Shown here: piece after piece, positions 40,651 to 49,824 of the stretch
How the letters are laid out: the number at the start of each line of letters is the position of its first letter
Position numbering within the stretch: position 1 is the stretch's first letter
Source: Marinicella algicola
Lineage (GTDB): Bacteria > Pseudomonadota > Gammaproteobacteria > Xanthomonadales > Marinicellaceae
Direction of reading: 5' to 3'
Length of the DNA stretch: 64,000 nt
NCBI RefSeq assembly: GCF_028401385.1
Contig: NZ_JAQOMR010000001.1
Location: forward strand, 3,640,501-3,704,500
Translations under genes and position numbers: made by a program
The notes under the pieces: model-generated
The model's database searches: none
The model's input: the letters and a program-made list of their open reading frames with translations, nothing else
What the model was told of the DNA's origin: nothing

Positions 40651-41490
40651 TTACTCCGCCGCCGCAAGGCGGGCATCGCGAACGCCGCTCGAAAGCCCGC
40701 GAACAAAGGTCGAAACCGCGTCAACCGTGTCCTTGCCGCCCTTGCCATTGGCATCAAGCGTGCCGGCGATCTGGTTGACGACCGCCGTGCCGACCACGAC
40801 GCCATCGGCCGCCGCACCAATGAGGCGAGCATGTTCGGCCGTCTTCACGCCGAAACCAACGCAGACGGGAAGATCGGTATGCGCCTTGATGCGCGACACC
40901 GCAGCCCCAACACGCGAAGGATCCGGCAGCGCCGATCCGGTAATACCGTTCATCGAGACGTAGTAGACGAAGCCGGATGTGTTCTTCAAAACCGCCGGAA
41001 GACGCTTCTCATCGGTCGTCGGTGTGGCCAGACGGATGAAATTGAGCCCTTTCGCAAGCGCCGGCAGGCAGAGTTCATTGTCCATCTCCGGCGGCAGGTC
41101 GACGATGATCAGACCGTCAATGCCAGCGTCAAGGGCAACCTCGACGAAGCGCTCGACACCATAGATATAGATCGGATTGTAATAGCCCATCATCACGATC
41201 GGCGTATCGGCGTCGTCTTCACGGAACCGGCGAGCCAGTTCCAGCGTCTTTTCCAGCGTCTGACCGCCCTTGAGCGCGCGCAACCCTGCCATCTGGATCG
41301 CCGGGCCGTCAGCCATCGGGTCTGAAAACGGCATGCCGAGTTCAATCACATCGGCGCCCGCCTTCGGCAGCGCCTTCATGATGGCCAGCGAGGTTTCGAA
41401 ATCGGGGTCGCCGCCCATGAAATAGGTGATCAGCGCCGGCCGGCCCTCGGCCTTCAGTGCGGCAAAGCGTTTTTCCATACGTTCGGTCAT
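40651..41490 (-). CDS. trpA: tryptophan synthase alpha subunit
   Basis: Cleaves indole-3-glycerol phosphate to indole and glyceraldehyde-3-phosphate; indole passes to TrpB. 279 residues, intact frame. '[20 protein letters not shown]' contains the catalytic glutamate and the second active-site acid. '[19 protein letters not shown]' and '[14 protein letters not shown]' are also typical. The start codon overlaps the stop of the upstream 153-residue ORF (ATGA at 41487-41490), implying coupled translation. Confidence 0.96.
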   Translation of the reverse strand: MTERMEKRFAALKAEGRPALITYFMGGDPDFETSLAIMKALPKAGADVIELGMPFSDPMADGPAIQMAGLRALKGGQTLEKTLELARRFREDDADTPIVMMGYYNPIYIYGVERFVEVALDAGIDGLIIVDLPPEMDNELCLPALAKGLNFIRLATPTTDEKRLPAVLKNTSGFVYYVSMNGITGSALPDPSRVGAAVSRIKAHTDLPVCVGFGVKTAEHARLIGAAADGVVVGTAVVNQIAGTLDANGKGGKDTVDAVSTFVRGLSSGVRDARLAAAE

Positions 41491-41948
41491 ACTGTACTCC
41501 GTGGCATCCTCGATGCGAAATAGTCGGTAAGCGGCGCTCCAGACAAAGCGGTATCCATAAACGCCTTCCGCTCAAAATCAATAACACCCAGCTCCCAGAC
41601 GCAGGCCAGAACCCCTGCCGGAACCGGTGAAAACCGTGGCGATCCATCGCCAAGTTCAGCCTGCCACATGGCGTGCGAGGCGATACCGCCCTCAAGCCAC
41701 CAGTGCAGCAACAGCCACAAACCGTCCTCGCCGCGATGCAATACCGCAAACCCTGCATTCAGGTGCGCCCGGTCGGTCTTCGCCGTCTCCACAACGGCAA
41801 CCGCTGCTTCAAGCTCGGCGTCTGAAAAATCGAGTTCCGGCGACGTCGAAATGCCGTTCAACTTGACCAGACCGCCATCTGCGTGAACGTCGCGCACAAA
41901 ACCTGCAACCCTCGGGGAATATCGTTCAGCCAGCGTTTCGGCTTTCAT
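41487..41948 (-). CDS. hypothetical protein within the trp cluster (153 aa)
   Basis: The likely start is 41948 ([20 protein letters not shown]), since it follows an AGGGAGG-type site; an in-frame start at 41966 also exists. The soluble product has a tryptophan-rich centre ('[20 protein letters not shown]') and no motif I recognise. Its stop overlaps the trpA start and it lies 38 bases after another small ORF, so it is part of the trpF-trpB-trpA transcript. A role in tryptophan metabolism is only suggested by position. Confidence 0.75.
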   Translation of the reverse strand: MKAETLAERYSPRVAGFVRDVHADGGLVKLNGISTSPELDFSDAELEAAVAVVETAKTDRAHLNAGFAVLHRGEDGLWLLLHWWLEGGIASHAMWQAELGDGSPRFSPVPAGVLACVWELGVIDFERKAFMDTALSGAPLTDYFASRMPRSTV

Positions 41949-41986
41949 GACCTCCCTTTCACGCACTGTCCCGGCGTCGATCCACG

Positions 41987-42268
41987 CTATTCCGCCTGGT
42001 TCCAGGCCGAAATCGCCTTTACCAGCGATTTGTGCACCGCCTTCATGTTCAGGACCAGACTATCCAGTTCGGCATCGGCAGGCCTGCCCTCAGAAAATGC
42101 CGAAAGGGCTGCCGCCATCTCGATATTGTAAAGGTTCTGGTGTGCGAGTGCTTCCACCACGGCGCGGCGCAGATCCGGCACGTCTGCGGTTTGTTCCTCG
42201 ATAATGTCGAACAGCGCTTCGGCCATGTCCGACATTTCCTCAATGGTTGCAGCGCGCGCCACCGTCAT
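41987..42268 (-). CDS. hypothetical protein within the trp cluster (93 aa)
   Basis: The start at 42268 (MTVARAATIEEMSDMAEALF) lies four bases after the trpB stop. The product is small, acidic and predicted all-helical ('DIIEEQTADVPDLRRAVVEA', 'LVLNMKAVHKSLVKAISAWN'). I recognise no domain. Tight spacing to trpB indicates co-transcription. It could be a small regulator or structural partner; nothing in the sequence proves it. Confidence 0.7.
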   Translation of the reverse strand: MTVARAATIEEMSDMAEALFDIIEEQTADVPDLRRAVVEALAHQNLYNIEMAAALSAFSEGRPADAELDSLVLNMKAVHKSLVKAISAWNQAE

Positions 42269-42272
42269 CGCC

Positions 42273-43505
42273 TCACATCTCCATGCCGAGGATCTTGCTA
42301 ACAGTGTGGACGTCCTTGTCGCCGCGACCGGAGAGGTTGGCGAGAATGATCTCGTCCTTGCCCATCTTCGGCGCGCGCTTGATGATCTCGGCGATCGCGT
42401 GGCTGGGTTCCAGCGCCGGAATGATGCCCTCAAGCCGGGTCATAAGCTGAAAGGCTTCCAGCGCCTCGTCGTCGAGGATCGGCACATAATCCACACGCCC
42501 GATATCATTGAGCCATGAATGCTCCGGCCCGATGCCCGGATAATCAAGCCCGGCGGAGACCGAATGGCCTTCCTTGATCTGGCCGTCGCCATCCTGCAGC
42601 AGATAGGTGCGGTTGCCATGAAGCACGCCGGGTGCGCCCGCCGTCAGCGAAGCGCAATGCTCTTCACCCTCAAGCCCGCGCCCGCCGGCTTCAACGCCGA
42701 CAATCTTGACATCTGGATCATCGAGGAAGGGGTGGAAAATGCCGATGGCATTCGAACCGCCGCCGACAGCCGCAATCACCAGATCGGGAAGCCGGCCTTC
42801 GGCCTCCATCATCTGTTCGCGCGCTTCCGTGCCGATCACGGACTGGAAATCGCGGACCATTTCCGGATAGGGGTGCGGGCCTGCAGCCGTGCCGATCAGG
42901 TAATAGGTGTCATCGACATTGGTGACCCAGTCGCGCAACGCCTCGTTCATCGCGTCCTTCAGCGTGCCGTGGCCGGCCGTCACCGGTATCACCTCGGCAC
43001 CGAGAAGCTTCATGCGGAACACGTTGGGCGCCTGACGCTCAACATCGGTTGCCCCCATATAGACCACGCAGGGCAGACCGAAGCGGGCGGCAACGGTGGC
43101 AGACGCCACGCCATGCTGGCCGGCACCGGTCTCCGCGATAATCCGGGTCTTGCCCATGCGCTTGGCCAACAGGATCTGACCGAGGCAATTGTTGATCTTG
43201 TGCGAGCCGGTGTGGTTCAACTCCTCGCGCTTGAAGTAAATCTTGGCGCCGCCGAGATGCTCGGAGAGCCGTTCGGCATAATAGAGCGGGCTCGGGCGGC
43301 CGGTATAATGCTTGCCGAGCGACGTCAGCTCCGCCTCGAAAGCCGGATCGATCTTGGCCTTTTCCCACTCCGCCTGCAGGTCCAGGATCAGCGGCATAAG
43401 TGTTTCAGCCACGAAGCGTCCGCCGAAAATGCCGAACAGACCGCTCTCGTCGGGGCCGGATTTGAAGGAGTTTGGTTTTGGCGTCTCGTTCACGTCAGTC
43501 TCCAT
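42273..43505 (-). CDS. trpB: tryptophan synthase beta subunit
   Basis: PLP enzyme that condenses indole with serine to give tryptophan. 410 residues, intact frame. The PLP lysine is K103 in '[20 protein letters not shown]'. Other signatures are '[15 protein letters not shown]', '[17 protein letters not shown]', '[20 protein letters not shown]' and '[20 protein letters not shown]'. It lies 16 bases downstream of trpF on the same strand. Confidence 0.97.
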   Translation of the reverse strand: METDVNETPKPNSFKSGPDESGLFGIFGGRFVAETLMPLILDLQAEWEKAKIDPAFEAELTSLGKHYTGRPSPLYYAERLSEHLGGAKIYFKREELNHTGSHKINNCLGQILLAKRMGKTRIIAETGAGQHGVASATVAARFGLPCVVYMGATDVERQAPNVFRMKLLGAEVIPVTAGHGTLKDAMNEALRDWVTNVDDTYYLIGTAAGPHPYPEMVRDFQSVIGTEAREQMMEAEGRLPDLVIAAVGGGSNAIGIFHPFLDDPDVKIVGVEAGGRGLEGEEHCASLTAGAPGVLHGNRTYLLQDGDGQIKEGHSVSAGLDYPGIGPEHSWLNDIGRVDYVPILDDEALEAFQLMTRLEGIIPALEPSHAIAEIIKRAPKMGKDEIILANLSGRGDKDVHTVSKILGMEM

Positions 43506-43521
43506 CAGGCCGTCTGGCGCA

Positions 43522-44166
43522 TCAGCGCTTTTTCAACGGCATCAAAAAGGCATCGATCCGGGCCGGATCCTTGATGCCGGGCGCGCTTTCCACACCCGAT
43601 GATACGTCCAGGCCCGGCGCTTGGATTTCATTGAGCGCGGCACCCACATTATCTGCATTCAGGCCGCCGGACAGAAACCAAGGGATAGTCGCCTGATAGC
43701 CGGCAAGCAAGCGCCAATCAAAGGCGATGCCGTTTCCACCGGGAAGGGCTGCATTTTCAGGCGGCTTGGCATCGAACAGAATGCGATCGGCGACATCTTC
43801 ATAGTCGCCCACGAAGCCAAGGTCCTGCGGGTTGCGGACCGAAAACGCCTTGATCACCGGCAGCGCGTATAGCGCCTTCACGGTCACCACCCGGTCGGGG
43901 CTTTCCTTGCCATGCAGCTGCAGCATATCGGGCCGCGCGCCATAGACGATTTCCTCAAGCGCCTCATTATCGGCATTGACGGTGACGGCAACCGTCTTCG
44001 CCCGGCCGCGCACATGCTCGATCAGCGAAGCGGCGACGTCGATATCCACATGGCGCGGGCTCTTCTCGAAGAAGATGAAGCCAACATGGCTGGCGCCGCG
44101 GGCAATCACATGGTCGAGCGTCTCTCTGGCTCTGATCCCGCAGATCTTGATGTCCGGTCTTTTCAT
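43522..44166 (-). CDS. trpF: phosphoribosylanthranilate isomerase
   Basis: Isomerises phosphoribosylanthranilate in tryptophan synthesis. 214 residues, intact. The N-terminal '[20 protein letters not shown]' holds the catalytic-type cysteine. '[19 protein letters not shown]', '[14 protein letters not shown]', 'ILFDAKPPE' with its aspartate, and '[17 protein letters not shown]' follow in family order. It is the first gene of the trpF-trpB-ORF-ORF-trpA-accD-folC run, 43 bases after the metallopeptidase gene. Confidence 0.96.
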   Translation of the reverse strand: MKRPDIKICGIRARETLDHVIARGASHVGFIFFEKSPRHVDIDVAASLIEHVRGRAKTVAVTVNADNEALEEIVYGARPDMLQLHGKESPDRVVTVKALYALPVIKAFSVRNPQDLGFVGDYEDVADRILFDAKPPENAALPGGNGIAFDWRLLAGYQATIPWFLSGGLNADNVGAALNEIQAPGLDVSSGVESAPGIKDPARIDAFLMPLKKR

Positions 44167-44209
44167 CGGTCTTTTCTATCACAAACAGGGGTGGACTGCG
44201 AAGGCTTCA

Positions 44210-44958
44210 TCACAGAACGGGCGTCTCGAAGCGGACCGCATGCAGAAACGAACCTTCAGTCTTCAGCCATTGCCGCGCCTCCGGTGTGCGCGGGCAGAGT
44301 TTCTCGCACAACGCCCAGAAGTGCGGGCCATGGTTCATCTGGGAAAGATGGGCGACCTCGTGGGCGGCGAGATAATCAACCACGAACAAGGGCGCCATGG
44401 CGATACGCCAGGAGAAATTGAGATTGCCGACCGAAGAGCACGACCCCAGCGCGAGCGCGTGTCCTTGAAGGAAATCGCCGCATAGGACTTTCCGCTGGCC
44501 GCCGCATGAAACTTTACCCGTTCGGTGATCTCGCGCCGCGCCTCCTTCTTCAGGTAATCGGCGACCCTGCGACCGATGCTTTCTGCCGGGCCGGACACCA
44601 GCAACACCCGGCCCTCGCCGTCATCCCGGCTTTCGGTGACGCCGCGCAGATTGCCGCTGTGGCGGATGGTGTGCGGAATGCCGAAGACCGAAACCGTGCC
44701 GCCGTCGGCGATATGGTTGCTGCGGCCTTCAAACCGGGTCATGCGTTCCAGCAGCCAGTCATGATGGCGGCGCAGGAAGCCATCGACCTCGTGGCGGGCA
44801 AGGCCGGGCGGCACGGTCAGGCTTATGGCATGGCCGCCTGGCTCGATCTTCAGCGTCATCCGGCGGGCGCGCGCGTTCGTCTTCAGGTTGAGTGGCAGCA
44901 GCCTGCCGCCAAGATCAATCGTCGTGGTTTTCGCGCGCTTTTCCACGTATCCGCTCAT
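44210..44958 (-). CDS. YgjP-type M48-like zinc metallopeptidase, read with one frameshift
   Basis: Predicted soluble metallopeptidase of about 249 residues. The start at 44958 (MSGYVEKRAKTTTIDLGGRL) is preferred over upstream starts. The N-terminal beta region has 'NARARRMTLKIEPGGHAISL'. The zinc-binding HExxH is 'YLAAHEVAHLSQMNHGPHFW', in which the downstream histidines also fit the family. 'YAAISFKDTRSRWG' is the conserved region just before. A one-base break near 44425-44435 joins the halves ('NLNFSWRIAMAPLFVVDYLA'). The physiological substrate of this family is unknown. Confidence 0.82.
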
Positions 44959-45076
44959 TCTTCCGGTCGTTTTGGAGAGGGGTAGCGCTTTTCTCACCGG
45001 CGCACCAGAAGCGGGCATAAAAAACGGCACCGCCCTGGGGAAAGGGCAATGCCGGAAAGTGTCGGAGGTCACTTTG

Positions 45077-45107
45077 TTGTTATGCCCCGGGGTTGTTATG
45101 CCCCGGG
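45077..45107. repeat. 16-bp tandem duplication at the end of the DUF2852 gene
   Basis: TTGTTATGCCCCGGGG occurs at 45077-45092 and again, but for its last base, at 45093-45107, head to tail. The second copy contains the stop codon of the minus-strand DUF2852 gene. It may be a recent slippage duplication or an assembly artefact. Confidence 0.6.
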
Positions 45108-45527
45108 CGCAGGGTTTGATCCGGAAGCATTGAAGTTGCCACCGCGCTCACGCATGAACCGGTCGAATTCCTCACGGTCGCGTGCCTTGCGCAGTTCATC
45201 ACTATAGCGGTCGAATTCGGCGTGCATCTCGTCAAGCTTGCGACGCTCTGCCTCAATCCGTTCCATTTCGCTGCGGCGCCACTCATCGAAGGCGGCATTG
45301 CCGGTCGGATGCATGGTGGTGTCCGCATTGCGCATATTGCGCTTGCAGGAGCCAAAAGCCCGCTCGGCCGAGCGTTTCCACTCACCCTTGTTCATGTTCA
45401 GCCTGTCGCCCCAGATGATGTATGCAAGCATGACAAGGCCCAGCGGCCAGAAGACGACAAAGCCGATCACCATCAGGGCGATCGTGAGTGGCGTCCACGC
45501 CGGACGCAACAATGCGGTCTCGTTCAT
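45096..45527 (-). CDS. DUF2852 membrane protein
   Basis: 143 residues. The start at 45527 (MNETALLRPAWTPLTIALMV) leads into two adjacent hydrophobic helices ('LTIALMVIGFVVFWPLGLVM'), followed by 'WGDRLNMNKGEWKRSAERAF', and then a highly charged helical region ('MERIEAERRKLDEMHAEFDR') ending in 'EFDRFMRERGG'. This is the DUF2852 layout found widely in Rhizobiales; its function is unknown. The charged part likely forms a cytosolic coiled coil. A single-gene unit with about 160 bases of upstream non-coding DNA before nrdG's end. Confidence 0.82.
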   Translation of the reverse strand: MNETALLRPAWTPLTIALMVIGFVVFWPLGLVMLAYIIWGDRLNMNKGEWKRSAERAFGSCKRNMRNADTTMHPTGNAAFDEWRRSEMERIEAERRKLDEMHAEFDRYSDELRKARDREEFDRFMRERGGNFNASGSNPAPGA

Positions 45528-45689
45528 CTTAAGTTTTCCTCGCTTTGTACCGGCATAAAAACTGCCGTTAGAAGCTATATGGAAATGCGCTTTATTGGCT
45601 TCAAGACTTGTTGTTCCGATTTCGAGTATTGTTCGCAATCAAGGCAAAAATGGGTCGCGCCTGTTCGGATTTGCAACGGCTGCTCTTTA

Positions 45690-46364
45690 TCAGGCGGTCA
45701 TCGTACTTTCACGATCCTTGAGCGCCCGGTTCATCCGTTCGGTATCGACGCCGGTGGTACGGTATGTCTGGCGTTTCCAGTTTGTCACGCCGCGCGCGGC
45801 AAGCTGGCGCCGCAGCATTTCGATGTCAGCCTCTGAGAGCAGGCGTTCATGCACCGTGGTGCGGACCTCATAGTCGATTCCGCTTTCAAGCACATAGTCC
45901 AGACTTTCGAAGGCATGGGCTGCACTTTGCGGCGTGCCGGTCATCCGGTCATAGGCGTGTGTCGGGGCCTTGATGTCGAGGCCGATCCAGTCAGCCAGGG
46001 CAAGCGCATCCCGCAGCCTTTCGGGATAGACCCCGCCGGAATGCAGGCCGACTTTGAAGCCCATGGCGCGCACCGCTTCCATTGCCGGCAACAATGCCTT
46101 TTGCAAGGTCGGTTCGCCCCCGGAAAAGACGACGCCGTCCAGAAGACCGCGCCGGCTTTCAAGAAAACCGAGAATAGCGTCGAAGCTGAAATCCGTCTTT
46201 GCTGCCGCATCCAGCAGCGACGGGTTATGGCAGTAGGGGCAGCGCCACGGACATCCCTGAAGGAAGAGCGTGGCGACGATCCTGTCGGGCCAGTCGCAAA
46301 GCGAGAACGGTTCCAGCCCGCCAACGCTGAGGTTACTGGCCGTTATTTGCTGTAACCTGGCCAT
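45690..46364 (-). CDS. nrdG: anaerobic ribonucleoside-triphosphate reductase activating protein
   Basis: Radical-SAM activase that generates the glycyl radical on class III ribonucleotide reductase. 224 residues, intact frame. The iron-sulfur motif is 'LQGCPWRCPYCHNP' (C-x3-C-x2-C), followed by 'GVVFSGGEPTLQKALLPAME' and 'IGLDIKAPTHAYDRMTG'. Its start lies inside the end of the small glycyl-radical ORF (32-base overlap), so translation is likely coupled. It is the third gene of the nrdD operon. Confidence 0.92.
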   Translation of the reverse strand: MARLQQITASNLSVGGLEPFSLCDWPDRIVATLFLQGCPWRCPYCHNPSLLDAAAKTDFSFDAILGFLESRRGLLDGVVFSGGEPTLQKALLPAMEAVRAMGFKVGLHSGGVYPERLRDALALADWIGLDIKAPTHAYDRMTGTPQSAAHAFESLDYVLESGIDYEVRTTVHERLLSEADIEMLRRQLAARGVTNWKRQTYRTTGVDTERMNRALKDRESTMTA

Positions 46365-46539
46365 GCGACACTTCCCGGAAATAGCGGCGCTCAGTGAATT
46401 CGCCCTTCTTGCCGCGGTTGAACGAGGAAACCGGGCGGTGATAGCCCATCACCCGCGTCCAGATTTCGCAGGGCTGGCGCTCTTCGTCCGAGAGCGTGAT
46501 TTCGGCGTCTGCAGCAATGTCATTTTCCATAAGGGACAT
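46333..46539 (-). CDS. separate glycyl-radical domain of class III ribonucleotide reductase (68 aa)
   Basis: Small protein with its own AAGGAA ribosome-binding site six bases before the ATG at 46539, ten bases after the nrdD stop. It contains 'CEIWTRVMGYHRPVSSFNRG' and 'KKGEFTERRYF'. This corresponds to the C-terminal tail of NrdD proteins, where the glycine of 'RVxGY' carries the radical; here G32 is that residue and C24 is nearby. The long nrdD ORF lacks this tail. Because of the separate start signal I regard the split as genuine and not another sequencing break. It probably docks with NrdD to rebuild an active subunit and is the target of NrdG. Confidence 0.75.
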   Translation of the reverse strand: MSLMENDIAADAEITLSDEERQPCEIWTRVMGYHRPVSSFNRGKKGEFTERRYFREVSHGQVTANNGQ

Positions 46540-46551
46540 GTTTCTTTCCTT

Positions 46552-48610
46552 TCATTCGGCAGCAATGAGTGTTGCGCGTTTCTTCGCCAGCTTTTCGGCA
46601 TCGCATTTCGGGCAGAACGCATGTTCACCCTCGATGTAACCATGCGTCGGGCAGATGGAGAATGTCGGCGTAACGGTGATATAGGGCAGGCGGAAATTGC
46701 TCAGTGAACGGCGCACAAGGTTCTTGCAGGCCTCGCCGGAAGACATGCGGCTGCCCATGTAGAGATGCAGCACTGTGCCACCGGTATATTTCTTCTGCAG
46801 CACTTCCTGTCGTGAAAGCGCCTCAAACGGATCATCGGTAAAGCCGGCGGGAAGCTGGCTGGAATTGGTGTAATAGGCCTGATCCTCGGTGCCGGCCTGA
46901 ATGATCTCGGGGAAGCGCTTTTTGTCCTCGCGGGCAAAACGATGCGCGGTGCCTTCAGCCGGTGTCGCCTCAAGATTATAGAGGTGGCCGGTTTCTTCCT
47001 GGTAGGAAACGATCTTTTCGCGGACATGATCCAGCAGGCGCAGCGCCAGTGCGTATCCCTCTTCAGTGGTGATATCCTCACGGTCGCCGGTGAAGTTGCG
47101 GATCATCTCGTTGACGCCGTTGACGCCGAGCGTGGAGAAATGATTGCGCAACGTGCCGAGATAGCGCTTGGTATAGGGGAACAAACCCTCGTCAATCAGC
47201 CGCTGGATCACCTTGCGCTTGATTTCGAGGCTGTCGCGGCCAAGGTCGAGCAATCTCGTCCAGACGCGCCAGAAGTCCGGCTTCGTCGCCCTTGTGGGTA
47301 AAGCCGAGGCGGGCGCAATTGATGGTGACGACGCCGAGCGAGCCAGTCTGTTCGGCACTGCCGAAAAGCCCGTTGCCGCGCTTCAGAAGTTCCGTCAGGT
47401 CGAGCTGCAGACGGCAGCACATCGACCGCACCATGTTTGGTGAGAGTTCCGAATTCAGAAAATTCTGAAAATAGGGCAGGCCGTATTTCGCCGTCATTTC
47501 AAAAAGCCGTGTGGCATTCTCGCTTTCCCAAGGAAAGTCCGGTGTGATGTTGTAGGTCGGGATCGGGAAGGTGAACACCCGGCCCTTGGCGTCACCTCTA
47601 GTCATGACTTCCATATAAGCACGGTTGATCATGTCCATTTCGACCTGCAGCTCGCCATAGGCAAACGGCAATTCCTCACCACCGATGATCGGATGCTGGT
47701 CTTTCAGGTCATCTGGGCAGACCCAGTCGAAGGTCAGGTTCGTAAACGGTGTCTGCGTGCCCCAGCGCGAAGGGACGTTCAGATTGTAGATCAGTTCCTG
47801 GATCGACTGCAGCACATCTTCGTAAGCGAGATTATCCTTGCGGATGAACGGCGCCATATAGGTGTCGAACGACGAAAACGCCTGTGCACCAGCCCATTCA
47901 TTCTGCAGCGTGCCGAGGAAATTGACGATCTGGCCAACGGCCGACGACATGTGTTTCGGCGGATCGGCCTCGACCTTGCCGGGCACGCCATTCAGTCCCT
48001 CGGTCAAAAGCATTCGAAGCGACCATCCGGCGCAGTATCCCGACAGCATGTCGAGGTCATGGATATGCAGATCGCCTGCGCGGTGGGCTTCGCCGATTTC
48101 CGGCGCATAGACATGGGAAAGCCAGTAATTGGCGACCACCTTGCCGGAAACATTGAGGATCAACCCGCCCAGCGAATAGCCCTGGTTGGCATTGGCGTTG
48201 ACCCGCCAGTCGGAGCGGTCGAGATATTCGTCGATCGAGGAAATCACATCGACGGCGACCTTACCGCTTTCGCGCAGCTTGGCGTGTTTCTCACGGTAGA
48301 CAATATAGGCGCGCGCGGTCTCGAAGAAATTGGCCGAAATCAGCACCTGTTCGACGATATCCTGCACGCGCTCGATATCGATTGCGTCATTCAGCGCACT
48401 GTGGCTCACGACCTTGGTCACCTGGTCCGTCAGCCTGCGTGCTTCGCCTAGGCCGAAAGCCTCGGTGGCGTCGCCTGCCTTGGCGATGGCGCGTTCGATC
48501 TTTTCCGCCGAAAATGGCACACGCGTTCCGTTTCGTTTGACAACGACGGATGGCAGTCTTTCTTCTGTTGCAGCGGACAGTTTTTCCATCGCGACACGCG
48601 ATTCCGGCAT
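46552..48610 (-). CDS. nrdD: anaerobic class III ribonucleoside-triphosphate reductase, main subunit, read with one frameshift
   Basis: Oxygen-independent reductase that makes dNTPs. About 686 residues. I choose the start at 48610 (MPESRVAMEKLSAATEERLP) because AGGGA lies eight bases upstream; 48625 is an alternative. The N-terminal ATP-cone has 'VVKRNGTRVPFSAEKIERAI'. The barrel shows 'HIHDLDMLSGYCAGWSLRML', 'NFLGTLQNEWAGAQAFSSFD' and 'GVVTINCARLGF'. The C-terminal zinc site is 'ICPTHGYIEGEHAFCPKCDA', with a histidine in place of one cysteine. The usual glycyl-radical tail is missing and is encoded by the next gene. The break is near 47250. Confidence 0.9.
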
Positions 48611-48640
48611 GATCAGTTCCCTCATCTAGAGATCATGGCC

Positions 48641-48687
48641 GCACCGTATGTAGTGTATCGCTTCGACACTGCGTCAATATATGGTGT
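48641..48687 (-). promoter_or_regulatory. tandem NrdR-type boxes upstream of nrdD
   Basis: GCACCGTATGTAGTGT at 48641-48656 and CGTCAATATATGGTGT at 48672-48687 (plus-strand reading) both resemble the NrdR consensus ACACWATATATWGTGT. Their starts are exactly 31 bp apart, the three-turn spacing known for paired NrdR boxes. They lie about 30 bases upstream of the chosen nrdD start, so NrdR with (d)ATP would block this promoter when nucleotides are plentiful. No clear FNR/FixK box was found alongside. Confidence 0.7.
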
Positions 48688-48806
48688 TTTCGGCCAGCTC
48701 TATCGATGAACCGATTCGCGCCTTGATGCCTTGCACATCGTCAGATCGCGGTGACTTTCCATGAGAATTTTGCCGTATTCCCGTCCACCGGGAGCAGGCA
48801 AACAAA

Positions 48807-49812
48807 CTAATGGCGACCGCTGGTATCGCGCACCGTCAGTGTCACCGGTGAAAACGCCTTTTCAGGCGGCCGTTCTCCGGTTTCCAGCCAGGCCAGCATG
48901 GTGGCGGCGGCATGGCAGCCAAAGGCGCCGATATCACAGTGGACGGAGGATAATTTCGGAAAGGCCAGCGCGCATTCCTCGATGTCATCGAAACCGATCA
49001 GCGCGATATCGCGGCCGACAGCGACCCCGGCCTCCGCAAAGCCTGCCATCATGCCCAGCGCCACCAGATCGTTAAAGCAGAGCACGGCATCGAGCTTACG
49101 GGGATCGCGCGCAAGCTTCAGTGCTGCATCACGGCCGAAGGCGCGCGTCGGGCGGCCCAGCAGGATGAAATCCTCGGCCCCGGTCTCGGCGATCACGGCG
49201 CGGTATCCAGCCATCCGCTCATGGGTCACGGCCCGGTCCGGCAAGCCGCCGACAAAGGCGATGTTTGCAGCACCCGCTTCAACGAGATGGCGAGCCGCTT
49301 CCAGACTCCCCCTCGTAATCCAGCGAGGCAAAGGGAAAACGTGCGGTGTCGGCACTGGCCATGCGCAGCACCTGCAACGCCGGCAGGCCTGCGCGCGCGA
49401 TCCGCTCGAACACAGCGCCATCATCGCCATAGGCCGGCGACATGATCAGCGCCGAAACCCCGTGCTCGACCATCGAGGCGATCACCTGATCCTGTATCCC
49501 GACATCCTCGTCGGTATTGGCGATCACGGTGGCAAAACCGTGCTCGGCGAAGGTCATCTGGGCGCTGGCTGCAAACTCGGCGAAGAACGGATTGCGAAGA
49601 TCATTGATAACGAGACCGATCAGCCCGGCCTCGGCCCCGCGCAGGTTGGCCGCAGCGCGGTTATAGACATAGTTCAACGCCTGCATCGATTGTTCGACAC
49701 GGGCGCGGGTCTCCTTTTTCACCAGCGGTGAATTCTGCAAAACGAGCGAAACCGTCGATTTGGAAAGCCCTGCATGGCGGGCCACATCGATGATTGTCGG
49801 TCGTCTCGCCAT
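48807..49812 (-). CDS. LacI-family transcriptional regulator, read with one frameshift
   Basis: About 335 residues. The N-terminal helix-turn-helix and hinge are clear: 'TIIDVARHAGLSKSTVSLVL' and 'YVYNRAAANLRGAEAGLIG'. The periplasmic-binding-type effector domain has 'LVINDLRNPFFAEFAASAQM', 'FVGGLPDRAVTHERMAGYRA' and 'LCFNDLVALGMMAGFAEAGV', ending with 'IGFDDIEECALAFPKLSSVH'. An extra G (plus-strand C-run near 49308-49312) splits the frame; removing it gives 'DYEGSLEAARHLVEAG'. It is the last gene after a GMC oxidoreductase and is the obvious regulator of the block to its right, whose promoters share a LacI-like operator. Confidence 0.87.
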
Positions 49813-49824
49813 ATCCGGCCCTTT

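Noticed and set aside
39694..41325. Long plus-strand open frame (543 codons) opposite accD and trpA
   Set aside because: It lies antisense to two unmistakable genes, has no recognisable domain, and its composition (many H, R, G, Q) is typical of the reverse frame of GC-rich coding DNA.
42519..43574. Plus-strand open frame of 351 codons opposite trpB
   Set aside because: Antisense shadow of an intact, highly conserved gene with no independent start signal.
46540..46552. The nrdD/small-ORF junction as another sequencing frameshift
   Set aside because: A stop codon, spacer, AAGGAA site and ATG follow in order, and the small ORF begins with an unrelated leader before the glycyl-radical segment.
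48688..48800. FNR/FixK box (TTGAT-N4-ATCAA) upstream of nrdD
   Set aside because: TTGATGCC near 48720 has no matching ATCAA half at the right distance on either strand.
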